Program-made: the position numbers and the translations under genes
In this document: one piece after another, positions 40,299-53,084 of the stretch
Layout: each line of letters starts with the position of its first letter
Position numbering within the stretch: the stretch's first letter is position 1
Assembly: GCA_036169595.1 (NCBI GenBank)
Contig: CM069766.1
Location: forward strand, 1,897,501 to 1,961,500
Direction: 5' to 3'
DNA length: 64,000 nucleotides
Source of the DNA: Dictyostelium firmibasis
Lineage: Eukaryota > Evosea > Eumycetozoa > Dictyosteliales > Dictyosteliaceae
Notes under the pieces: model-generated
Told to the model about the DNA's origin: nothing
The model's input: the letters and a program-made list of their open reading frames with translations, nothing else
Database searches by the model: none

Positions 40299-40447
40299 CT
40301 ATACTACTTTTTAAATTAGTGTAATAAAAAAAAAAGTATAGAAAATAATATATTAAAAAAAAAAAAAAAAAAAATGTATATAAATTATAGATAGATAGAT
40401 AAATTTGGTCTTCTATTTTTACATATTTATGATTGGTATTTAAAATT

Positions 40448-40479
<32 letters not shown>

Positions 40480-40482
40480 TTA

Positions 40483-40877
40483 TTATTTTTCCTCCTTTTC
40501 TTTTTCAATTTGTTGTTTTAACATTGTTTCTAAATCAAAATATAATTTATCTTCATCTATTCTATGTTTAAATATTATTTTTTTATCAATCATACCAACT
40601 GGTACATCATTTTTAAATCTATCAAAATATTCTTTATTCTCTTGTTTATCAATGTCAATCTCTTCAATTTTGAATCTATCTTTTGGAAACTAATTAAAAA
40701 AAAAAAAAAAAAAGTAAATAATCATATGAATTTTTTTTTTTTTCTTTTTTTTTTAATTACATCTTCCTCAACTGCTGGATAAATTATTTCTTTTGCATCC
40801 TGACACAATGAACAACCTGGTCTAGTATAAAATCTAATATTAATGGGTATGAAATTCTTTAATATTTTTATTAACAT
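40483..40877 (-). CDS. Glutaredoxin-like (DUF836 / C5orf63 type) protein, two exons, 107 aa
   Basis: Exon 1 (40877-40761) and exon 2 (40689-40483) join in phase 0 (AVEED|FPKDRF). The thioredoxin-fold start IRFYTRPGCSLCQDAKEII holds a CxxC (Cys-Ser-Leu-Cys) at the usual site. Exon 2 gives KIEEIDIDKQENKEYFDRFKNDVPVGMIDKKIIFKHRIDEDKL, the cis-Pro (DVPV) and 'HR' strand seen in yeast YDR286C and human C5orf63. Probably a mitochondrial or cytosolic redox protein; substrate unknown. It shares a short divergent promoter with the FNIP gene. Confidence 0.88.
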
Positions 40878-41038
40878 CTTTTGTTTTTCAAAAATAAAAA
40901 AAATATGAAAAAAAAAAAAATAAAAAAAAAAAATAAAAATAAAAAAAAAAAAAAAGAAAATATCCATAAAAATTAAAATAAAAAATCTTTTCCCTCAAGA
41001 CAATCAATCACAAAACACTGCTTTAAATTTATTTAAAA

Positions 41039-43471
<2,433 letters not shown>

Positions 43472-43680
43472 AAAAAAATTATATTAATCGACCACTATAT
43501 AATTATGGTGACCGTTTCACTGTACCAAACAAACTTTTTAGTACTCGTAGGAAGAGCAACTCAAAAGTTTTTATAATGATCTCTATGATCGATACTCACT
43601 ATTTACAAAAGTCATAACTATCAATTTTATTGTTTTTTACAATTAAAACCATAAAAAATAAAAATAAAAAAATTTTGTGG

Positions 43681-43712
<32 letters not shown>

Positions 43713-43956
43713 ACTTTCAAGATATATCAAATAAAAAAAAATAAACTTTAAAGATCATTTGGTGAACCCAATAAAGGGAGGTGATTGTTTTTAGAATTTT
43801 ATGGGAAAAAAAAAAAAGATTTTCCTTTTTTTTTTTTTTTTTATTTTTTTTTTATTTTTTTTTGTTTGTATATATATATTTTTTAAAAATATATATATTA
43901 ATATATTCTAAAAATGACATATTTTAAATTTATTATAATATAACAATGTTTTAAGA
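43472..43956. other. Convergent intergenic region with a stem-loop
   Basis: 43480-43650 is mixed-composition DNA. It includes a stem-loop at 43531-43570: AAACTTTTTAGT pairs with ACTCAAAAGTTT with one mismatch around a 16-nt loop. Poly-A, poly-T and (AT)n follow. No open frame of note. The stem-loop could be a 3' UTR element of the FNIP mRNA or part of a small non-coding RNA. Confidence 0.55.
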
Positions 43957-44330
43957 TTATCCTCTAATTCCTGCACTTGGTTCGTAGGTTTTTCCATTAT
44001 CATATATCCATATATCAAAACCAGCTATAATATTTGAACCATATATATTATTATTATTATTATTACTATAACTGATACTATTATTTTTACAATTTATAAA
44101 AGGGGTTGTTGAATTATTAAAATTATTATGTTTATTAAAACTAAAGAATGATTGCAAACTATCTGTAATACATCAAAAAAAAAAAAAATTAAAAAATAAA
44201 AAATAAAAAATAAAAAAAAAATTTATAGATAAGAGATTAGTCAATATATAAAACACAACAATCTAAAGATCTATTATTTCATAAATGTTTGATTTAAACA
44301 CTTTTAATGGTACCTACTTATAATTGTCAT
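43957..44330 (-). CDS. Small two-exon protein, 72 aa, unknown
   Basis: A 13-nt first exon (44330-44318, ATG ACA ATT ATA A) joins in phase 1 across GTAGGT...ACAG to exon 2 (44162-43957), giving MTIINSLQSFFSFNKHNN...NSTTPFINCKNN...AGFDIWIYDNGKTYEPSAGIRG. The very short first exon with the intron right after the first few codons is a layout seen in several small developmentally regulated Dictyostelium gene families, but the sequence itself matches none I can name. A TATA box and GT/CA-rich elements lie upstream, which fits cell-type or developmental control. Confidence 0.6.
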
Positions 44331-44895
44331 TTTTTTTTTTTTTTTTTTATAAAAATTAATGGTTTAGGGTTAAAGAATTCTTTTTTGGGTATTTTTTTTT
44401 TTTTTTTTTTTTCTTATTTGGAATTTAATTAAATGAATTTATCACTATTGTACATGTATTAATTTAAATAAAAAAATATTATATTATATTATATTTTATA
44501 TTATTTTTAATTAATTTTTTTTTTTTTTTATTTTCAATTTATAATTTTTAATTTTCTATTTTTTTTTTTTTTTTTTGTTAAGTATTTATAAAAAAAAAAA
44601 AAAAAAATGGTAATTTATTATCTTTAAATATCCAAATTATTAAAAAAAAAAAAAAAAATTAAAAAAATCTTTTTCTAACTACAAATAATAAAAAAGGAAA
44701 GAATTTTAATTTTAATAATGATAATGATATAATGAAACATAAAGTTTAAATGTGTATTGGATGGTGTGGGTGTGTGTGTTGTTTGTTTAGTGTGTTTTTA
44801 TAAAAATAAATATTATGAGGTTTTAGTAGTAATAGTTATTGTAGAGGTTATTATTTTAAATATTTTATACCAACTTTATTGATTGTGTTTATATA

Positions 44896-44932
<37 letters not shown>

Positions 44933-46357
44933 AGAGTGTGAGTGTGAATGTATATTAAAAATTTCTTTATTTTCTTTATTTTCTTTATTTTCTTTATTTT
45001 GTTTATTTGATTTATTGTTAATTTAAACCATCCATTTAACTCTATCTCTATCTCACTATTATATACAATGTATATCTTTGTTAGTAATATCTTAACTACT
45101 CCCAGAGTGTATTGTACAGATATCTAAGAGAGTGAGAGTGAGAGAGTGAGATACATAGAGTGGTTTTGTTGGTGGTAATAGTATGTGAGTTTTTGGAATT
45201 GTGAAGTGTGAGTGGGGGTTATTTATCTTTCAATTAGTGGTTTATACCCCATTTGAATTTAAAAAAAAAAAAAAAAGGAAAAAAAATTAAAAAAAAAAAA
45301 AAGAAAACATAAAATTTTCCTTTAACCCACCAAACAGGATTGGAATTTTAAAATAAAAAATTAATATTTTTTTTTTATTACGCCCATTACTTTCCCTTTA
45401 AATCATAAAAACAAAGAAAATTGAAAGAAATATAAAAATTTTGATTTTTGTTTTATTTAAAATAAAAAAAAAAAAAACCAAGGGATAAATCCATATTAAA
45501 TAAAATTTAATGAATAGTATTTTTATTTGAAATAACAAGAAAAATTATGAGCTGTGGTAAAAGGGTTGTATTTGATAAACATTATTATACAATATTAATT
45601 TATTAATCCAATTTACAGAAATATGAAATAAAATTTTTTTTTTTTTTTTATAAAAACCTTAAACAACAACAATAATAATAATAATAACAACCAACATTAA
45701 TAATAACAACATAAACAACAACAACTACCAATCATATCTATTTTTTATGTTTGTTTGTTTGTTTGTTTGTTTGTTTGTTTGTTTTTTTTGTATCATCGAT
45801 AAAATCGTATCAAATAAAAACTCATTAACCAAATAACAAGAAAACCACATGGTTTTCTTTTTTTCCTTTTTTTTTTTTTTTTTTTCTTTTTTTTTTTTCT
45901 CAAATTGTTTTTATTTATTAATCTTTACCACCAATCATCATTGTGTTTTTATTAAAAAAAAAATAATTATATAAAAGGGGGTAATGAAAAGACCTATCAG
46001 TTTCAAATAAAAATTATTTATTTTAAAATAATAATAATTATAAATGAATGGTTATTTTTTTTTTGAAAAACAACAAAAACTAAATTGATTTATTTAACAA
46101 TTTGTTAACTAACAAATCAAAAAAAAAATAATAATAATCCCCCATTAATCAACGTCATCTGATATTTAATAAAAACTTTGACTGAAGTTCTGAGTTTATA
46201 AAAAATACAAATTTGTATTTACAATATGTATTTACTTTTTTAAAAAAAAAAAAAGAAAAGATGATAAAACGAAATAATTATTATTTTTAAAAAAAATTAT
46301 TGAAAAATATAACAAAATCTTACACACTCAGGTACTTGTTTTTATTTTATTCATAAT

Positions 46358-46391
<34 letters not shown>

Positions 46392-46475
46392 CAAACCATC
46401 AATTATTGGCTAAATGAGGATAAAAAAAACTCAGATAATACAATTGTAATTTTTCACAATTCAATATATTTATTG
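44331..46475. other. 2.1-kb intergenic region with simple repeats and GT-rich islands
   Basis: No credible gene. It contains a GGTGTGGGTGTGTGTG island at about 44764-44780, a (TG)n(AG)n tract at 44897-44932, tandem TTATTTTC units at about 44968-45001, and G/T/A-rich mixed DNA to 45240. CAA/AAT-rich DNA lies at 45660-45735 and (TTTG)n at 45748-45784. Read on the minus strand, the GT islands become CACACCCACACC elements upstream of the small gene at 44330. They resemble the G-box type elements bound by the developmental factor GBF. Confidence 0.6.
44764..44932. promoter_or_regulatory. GT/CA-rich elements and (TG)n(AG)n tract, putative G-box type promoter region of the gene at 44330
   Basis: On the minus strand this reads (CT)n(CA)n, a TATATAAA box at about 44890-44897, and further on CACACACACCCACACC. 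GBF recognises such CA/GT-rich G boxes in late developmental promoters. Assignment is by resemblance only. Confidence 0.35.
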
Positions 46476-46613
46476 TTAAAAAAGTTTTTTTCGTGCTTTT
46501 TCTTTTTTTTTTTTACTTGTTTTATTTTTTAAATTCTTATATAGCGATATATCATCTTCATGATGTATACTAGATAAAGATGACGATGATGAGGATGATA
46601 AGTTTTGATGGTG

Positions 46614-46645
<32 letters not shown>

Positions 46646-46731
46646 GATAAAAATAATTTTAAATAAAAAATAAATTAAAATCGATGGTGATAATAACCAT
46701 CTGATTTCTTAAAGGTTATTTTTATTTTCAT
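46476..46731 (-). CDS. Possible small two-exon gene, 57 aa
   Basis: Exon 1 46731-46698 (ATG...GATG) and exon 2 46615-46476 join in phase 1 (GTTATT...TTTAG) to give MKIKITFKKSDE, a His/Ser-rich middle (NLSSSSSSLSSIHHEDD) and a Lys-rich end (KNKTSKKKKEKARKKLF). Exon 2 has coding-like composition in an A/T-run neighbourhood. There is no family match and the donor is weak, so it may instead be the last exon of something else or chance. Confidence 0.3.
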
Positions 46732-46940
46732 TTTTTTTTTTTTTTTATTTATTTCAATAATAGTAATGTGATAAATTTTTTTATTTTTTTTTTCTTTTTC
46801 TTTTTAATTAGTAGATAAACAAACTAATTTAGCACCTAAATACAAAAAAAAAAAAAAAATCATGATAATTATGAGAAAAAAAAAAATAATAATTATGTGT
46901 TAATATTTTTTTTTATTTTTTTTTTTTTAGTTATAATAAT

Positions 46941-48508
46941 TTAAGAGATAACTGTCAAACTTGTTTTTGGACGAGAAGCATGAATTTTTTGAGAAAATTC
47001 CAATACTCTTGATTTAAGTTGATTTTCATTTACAGTTGTTAATCTTGAATTTCTTAATAATTGTTTACCAGCGACCCAAACGTCAGTGACATGATTAGTA
47101 CCAACGTAAACCAAATGAGAGATTGGATCATAGACAGGATGACTTGAGACTTTGACAGCGATGAAATCAGCAAATTTACCAATTTGAAGTGAACCAACTT
47201 TATCATCGATACCCAATGCTTTTGCACCGTTAATTGTTGCCATTGATAAGATTTTGTAGGATGGTGTTACAGGTTCACCACCTTCTAATGAATGAGTATT
47301 AGCTGATAATTTATCAATGTAAGCGGCAGTACGTAATTCACCCAACATATCTAAATCATCATTACTAGCAGCAGAATCTGTACCAATTGCAACATTTACA
47401 CCTTGTTTCAAAAGTTTATGAACTGGTGAAACACCTTTAACACCCAACTTCAAATTTGATTCTGGGCAATGTACAACATTTATACCACTCTTTGCAGCTA
47501 AATCTAAATCCTCCTTTGTTACTTGTGTCATATGTGCTGCTATTAATGAAGATGATAATATTCCTAAATCTCTTAATCTTTCAATTGGTTTCTTACCACT
47601 AACTTTAACTTCCTCTGAAACTTCATGACAAGTTTCATGTAAATGTGTATGAATTTTAACACCATATTTCTCTGATAATTCTTTAACTTGTAAATATGCT
47701 TCATCTGTAACTATAATTATTATTAATACATAATATTAATAATAATAATAAATAATAATAATATTAATAAAAAAATAAATAATAAATATTAAATAATAAT
47801 AATAAATAAATAATTACTTGTATAAACAGCATGTGGACCTAATGAAATTTTAATTTTACTATGATCTTTATATTTTTCAATTAATTGAATACCTTTTTCA
47901 ATGTATTCTTGTTCTGATTGAGCATAAACTGTTGGGAATTTAATGATTGGAGCAGCAAGAGTAGCTCTCATACCAAATTGTTCAATGACTTGAGCAGATA
48001 CCTCTGGATAATAGTACATATCGTTACAACAGGTAGTACCGGTTTTAATCATTTCTAAACATGCTAATTCAGTACCAACCTTTACAAATTCTTCACCAAC
48101 ATGTTGTGCCTCAGCTGGCCAAATGAATTTAGTTAACCAATCATGTAATGATACATCATCAGCATATCCTCTCAATAATGACATGGCATTATGTGTATGC
48201 ATATTAATGAAACCTGGTGCTAATATGTACTCTGATGTTGAACTTATAGATGAACTTGTATCAGAATTCATCTCTTTCAAATCGATTACATTCTTTACAT
48301 TATATCTTTGTTCTAAATCACTGAATCTAATTATATCCAATATCTTCTCATCTTTTACTACTAAGCAATGATTTTGATAAACTGTATTCTCTGGTACAAC
48401 TGGTATAATCCATTTAGCAACAACTGCAAAATCTGCATCTTGCATAGTTTTATTTACATTTGCACTACATTCAACTGTTAAATTTGGTGATGATTCGTTC
48501 ATTATCAT
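46941..48508 (-). CDS. 5-methylthioadenosine / S-adenosylhomocysteine deaminase (TRZ/ATZ amidohydrolase), two exons, 486 aa
   Basis: Exon 1 (48508-47818) and exon 2 (47710-46941) join in phase 1 (GPHAVYT|ITDEAY). The metal site is complete: GFINMHTHNAMSLLRGYADD (HxH), the third His in HTHLHETCHEV, and Asp in GTDSAASNDDLDMLGELRTAA. WPAEAQHV, GTTCCNDMYYYPE, VVHCPESNLKL, GKFADFIAV, VYDPISHLVY and VTDVWVAGKQLLR follow bacterial MtaD nearly word for word. These enzymes deaminate MTA or SAH to the inosine form. The close match to proteobacterial MtaD over the full length, with a eukaryotic intron, suggests ancient transfer. Cytosolic; no signal peptide. Confidence 0.93.
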
Positions 48509-48965
48509 TTCTATTGTATTGAAAAAAAAAAAAAAATTTTAAAAAAAATAATAAATTATTACTATTAATTATTATTACTACTAGTATTAGTATTGTTACG
48601 AATAAAAAAATAAAAATTAATAAAATAAAAAAATAATATAAAATAAAATAAAAAAAAAAAAAAAATTAAAAAAAAAAAAAAAAATTAAAAAAAAAAAAAA
48701 AAAAAAAAATCTGAAAAACGAAAAAAAAATTAATTAAAAAAAAAAAATAAAAAAAAATAAAAAAAAAAACGAATCCAACAAATATCTGAAGAACCCTTCG
48801 TCAAAACGTGACATAATTTATCAATTATTATGTTCTTTTTTTTTTTTTTTAGTTCCTATTTGGAGATTTATTAAATGTAAAAAAAAAAAAAAAAAAAAAA
48901 AATTATTGTATGAAAAAACAATGGCATGTATATTATTTAGATGTCTTGAATAAAACATCTAAATA

Positions 48966-49008
<43 letters not shown>

Positions 49009-49133
49009 ATAGAGAAATCTTTCACAATTTTTTTTTTTTTTTGTATCTTAAATTCACCACCCCATAAAATTAAAGTTTAATTAATCACCAAAGGTCTCAT
49101 TATTTTATGATTTATAAGGGATAAAATTAAAAG

Positions 49134-49168
<35 letters not shown>

Positions 49169-49590
49169 TTCAAAAAAATAATTTTGAAAAAAAATTTGAT
49201 CAATTCCAAAAATAAAAAAAAAAAAATAAATAAAATAAAATAAAAAAATTAAAAAAAAAAAAAAAGAGAAAAAAAACGAAAAAGTTTATTTTTTTTTGAT
49301 TTATTTTTATTTTTTTTTTTTTCGCACTCGTTTCTTTTTTATTTTTTTTTTTTTTTTACACTATTTTTTTTTTTTTCAAAACAAATATTAGATAAAAACG
49401 ATCATATAAATTTTATATATCCTTTTTAGTCCTTTTATTTTTTTCAAAAAAAAAAAAACAACAACAACAACAACAAATAACTACCTGTCAACTATTTCAT
49501 TATTTGGAATTGATTTCTCATTTAAAAAAAAACAAAACAAAAACAAAAACAAAAACACGACATACACACAAACGAATATATAAATAAAAA
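48509..49590. other. Divergent intergenic region deaminase/nog1
   Basis: Long A runs at 48650-48710, two (TA)n tracts (48972-49001, 49137-49164), and a short hairpin at 48935-48964 (ATTTAGATGT / ACATCTAAAT). T-rich and CAA-rich DNA precedes the nog1 ATG. No coding frame. Confidence 0.7.
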
Positions 49591-49949
49591 ATGGTTCTTT
49601 ATAATTTTAAGAAGATTCAAGTTGTACCAACATCAAAGGATTTCATTGATATTGTTTTATCAAAGACTCAAAGAAAAACTCCAACTGAAATCCACAAACA
49701 ATATGCAATTGGTCGTATTCGTTCCTTTTATATGAGAAAAGTTAAATATACAGCACAAAGTTATCATGAAAAATTAACTCAAATTATTGCTGATTTCCCA
49801 TTATTAGATGTATGTATATTATTTTAAATTAAAATTTTAAATTTCTTTTTTAATTATTTTATTTTTTAAAAAATAAATAATAAAAAAAAAAAAATAAATA
49901 AAAAAAAAAATAAAAAAAATATTAATAAAAAAAAAAAAAAAAAAAAAAA

Positions 49950-49987
<38 letters not shown>

Positions 49988-51903
49988 CAATAATTAGGAT
50001 ATTCATCCATTTTATGCAGATCTTATAAATGTATTATATGATAAAGATCATTACAAATTAGCATTAGGTCAATTAAATACAGCAAGAAATTTAATTGATA
50101 ATTTATCAAAAGATTATTTAAGATTATTGAAATATGGTGATTCATTATACCGTTGTAAACAATTAAAGAGAGCTTCATTAGGTAGAATGTGTACATTAAT
50201 GTTAAAACAAGGACCATCCTTACTATATTTGGAACAAGTTAGACAACATTTAGCTCGTTTACCATCGATCGATCCAAATACACGTACATTGTTATTGACT
50301 GGTTATCCAAACGTTGGTAAATCATCATTCATGAATAAATTAACACGTGCAAATGTTGATGTACAACCATACGCTTTCACCACAAAATCATTATTCGTTG
50401 GTCACACCGATTTTAAATATAACAGTTGGCAAGTTATCGATACTCCAGGTATCTTAGATCATCCATTAGATGAACGTAATACAATTGAAATGCAATCTAT
50501 TACCGCTTTAGCTCATTTACATTCCTGTGTTTTATTTTTAATCGATATTTCTGAACGTTGTGGTTATACAATTAAACAACAAGTAAAGTATAATTTTATT
50601 TTTAATATTTATTTATACATATATATATATATATATATATTTTTAGTAATATTAACTTTTATTTTATTTTTATTTTTTTTAGGTTGACTTATTCTTTAGT
50701 ATTAAAGCATTATTTTTAAATAAACCATTATTAGTTGTATTAAATAAAATTGATGCAAGAAAACCAGAAGATGTACCAGAAGATGATTGGAAATTAATTC
50801 AATCATTAGCAGATCCAGCAAAAGGTGGTATTGGTGGTACACAATTAGTACCAATGTCAAATTTAACAGAGGAAGGTATTGCAAAGGTAAAAGAGACCGC
50901 CTGTTCTATACTTTTCGAAGAGAGAGTTGAAAAGAAATTGAAATCAACTCGTATTGAAAAGGAGATTCATAGACTTCATTTGGCTCAACCACAAGCTAGA
51001 GATAAGAAAGTACGTGCTCCATGTATTCCAGAGTCTGTTGTTGCCGCTGCACGTCAAGCAGAGATGGACGAAGAATCTGACTACAAGAAACCAACACTCA
51101 CAGCAGCAATGATGGAAATGATCGAAGAACAAGAAAACGATGAAAAATACGCTCAAGGTATCATTCCAATCTATGATGTCAACGCTTGGAAGAAGAAATA
51201 TCTCCTCAAGAATGACGAATGGAAATTCGATATTGTACCAGAGATTATCAACGGTCAAAACATTGCAGATTTCGTCGATCCTGATATCCTTAAACGTTTA
51301 GAGGAATTAGAGATGGAAGAAGAAGCCTTCCTCGAAGAGTTAAAGAACGCCGAAGACGATGAAGAATCTGATCTTGACGAAGAAAACGAACAACTCTACG
51401 ATGAAATCCAAGAGAAGAAACATGAACTTCGTATCAATCATCAAATTAAAGACTCTTCCAAACCACAATTATCAAAGGGTCGTAAAGGTATTGATACCAA
51501 ACAAATGGCTTCTCATTTGAGATCTATGCATCATGATGACGAAGAGGTCGATGATATTATCTCAAGCGTACGTGAACGTTCCAAGTCTCGTATCTCTGGC
51601 AAGAAACGTTCTCGTTCAGAATCTCGTTCAGAATCCCAAGCTGCCACCTCACAAGAAAGAGGTATCTCTATGAATCGTTCTCAATCTCGTCAACGTTCAA
51701 CCACCAGAGTCGCTTCACCAGCTCCAGGTGAAGGTTTCCATGATTTGGCTCAAAAAGAAAAAGCAGATAAACTCGATAAACACTCTCGTAAGAAGAGAAA
51801 TCAAGACGGTAGAAAAGGTGAAGCCGATCGTCATATTTATAATCTTATGCCAAAACATTTATTCTCTGGTAAACGTAGTGGTGGTACAAATGATTTCAGA
51901 TAA
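49591..51903 (+). CDS. nog1: NOG1 nucleolar GTPase, 60S ribosome assembly, three exons, 674 aa
   Basis: Exons 49591-49809, 49998-50582 and 50683-51903 join in phase 0 throughout. The start [32 protein letters not shown] is the conserved NOG1 N-terminus. The circularly ordinary GTPase has G1 GYPNVGKSS (about 175-183), G2 in [11 protein letters not shown]3 [14 protein letters not shown] and G4 NKID. The C-terminus has NOG-C sequences ([17 protein letters not shown]), an acidic Glu stretch, an RS-like basic/serine segment ([13 protein letters not shown]) and the [20 protein letters not shown] ending. NOG1 is needed for late pre-60S steps in the nucleolus. Codon use is biased to C-ending codons in the last exon, as in highly expressed genes. 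Confidence 0.97.
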
Positions 51904-51995
51904 ACTGTTTAATTTTTTAATTCAAATAATAATAATTTCTCAATATTAATAAAAAAGAAAAAAAAAAAAAAAAAAAAAAGTAGTGATGAATCATC

Positions 51996-52031
<36 letters not shown>

Positions 52032-52093
52032 AAAAAAACAATAAAAAAAAAAAAAAAAGAAAACAAATAGAAAAAAAAATAAAAAATAATTTT

Positions 52094-52128
<35 letters not shown>

Positions 52129-52614
52129 TATATGGTTTATATTTAATATGTTATGAGTCAACACACACTTCTCAACTCAAAAAATAAAGATTATTTGTTA
52201 ATGAGTGTTTTCAAGCAAATGCCAGATGTGCGAAAAAAAAATCAATTAAAAAAAATATTCAGTGGTGCGTAAAAAAAAAAAATTAAAAAAGGGTGGTAAA
52301 AAAAAAATAAATAAAAAAAAAAATAAAAAAATAAATAAAAAAAAAAAAAAAGTGAAATTGTTTTTGCCACCTGGTTTGTTGTTTTCAACAACTCTGTCTA
52401 TTTTTTTTTTATTTTCATTTATTTGTTAAATCTTTGAATAAATTTATTATATATAAAATAAGGGGTAATCTCTGGGCGTTATAATAGAATTTTTAAAATA
52501 AAAAAAATAAAATAAAAAATAAATAAAATATTATAAGTGGAAAATTTTTTTTTTTTTTTTTAAAATTCAAAAAATCAAAAAAAATAACTTACAACCCTTT
52601 TTCAACTCAAAATT

Positions 52615-52648
<34 letters not shown>

Positions 52649-53084
52649 CGAGGCGGTTTGAGTGACAAGCAATAAACCATTAATAAATAATAATAACTCT
52701 AATAGTAATAATAACAATAATTGTAAAATCAAATTATTAATACTAATAATAATAATAATAATAATAATAATATTAAAATAATAATAATAGTAAAAAGTAA
52801 AAAAAAAAAAAGAAGAGAAAAAAAAAAAAAAAAAAAAAAAATTTATTGCAAACAATAAAATAAAATAATCAAAAATTATTGTATAAATTTTTTATACATA
52901 TTTTTGGTTAAAGTTTTTTATTTTTTTTTATTTTTTTTTTATTTTTTTTTTTTTTTTCACATAATTTTTTTACTTTCTCCACTTTTTCTTTATTTTAGTT
53001 AACTAAAAAAAAAATAAAAAAAAAATAAAAAAAAAAAAATAAAAAAAAAAAAACAAACAAAATAAAAAAAATAAAAATAAAAGA
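51904..53084. other. Intergenic region nog1 / receptor-like kinase
   Basis: Almost pure A and T runs with short mixed patches at about 52130-52260 and 52360-52480. No motif or open frame worth naming; the Phe/Ile frame at 52607-52855 is low complexity. Confidence 0.75.

Noticed and set aside
52607-52855. Minus-strand Phe/Ile frame before the kinase
   Set aside because: Built from T and ATT runs only.
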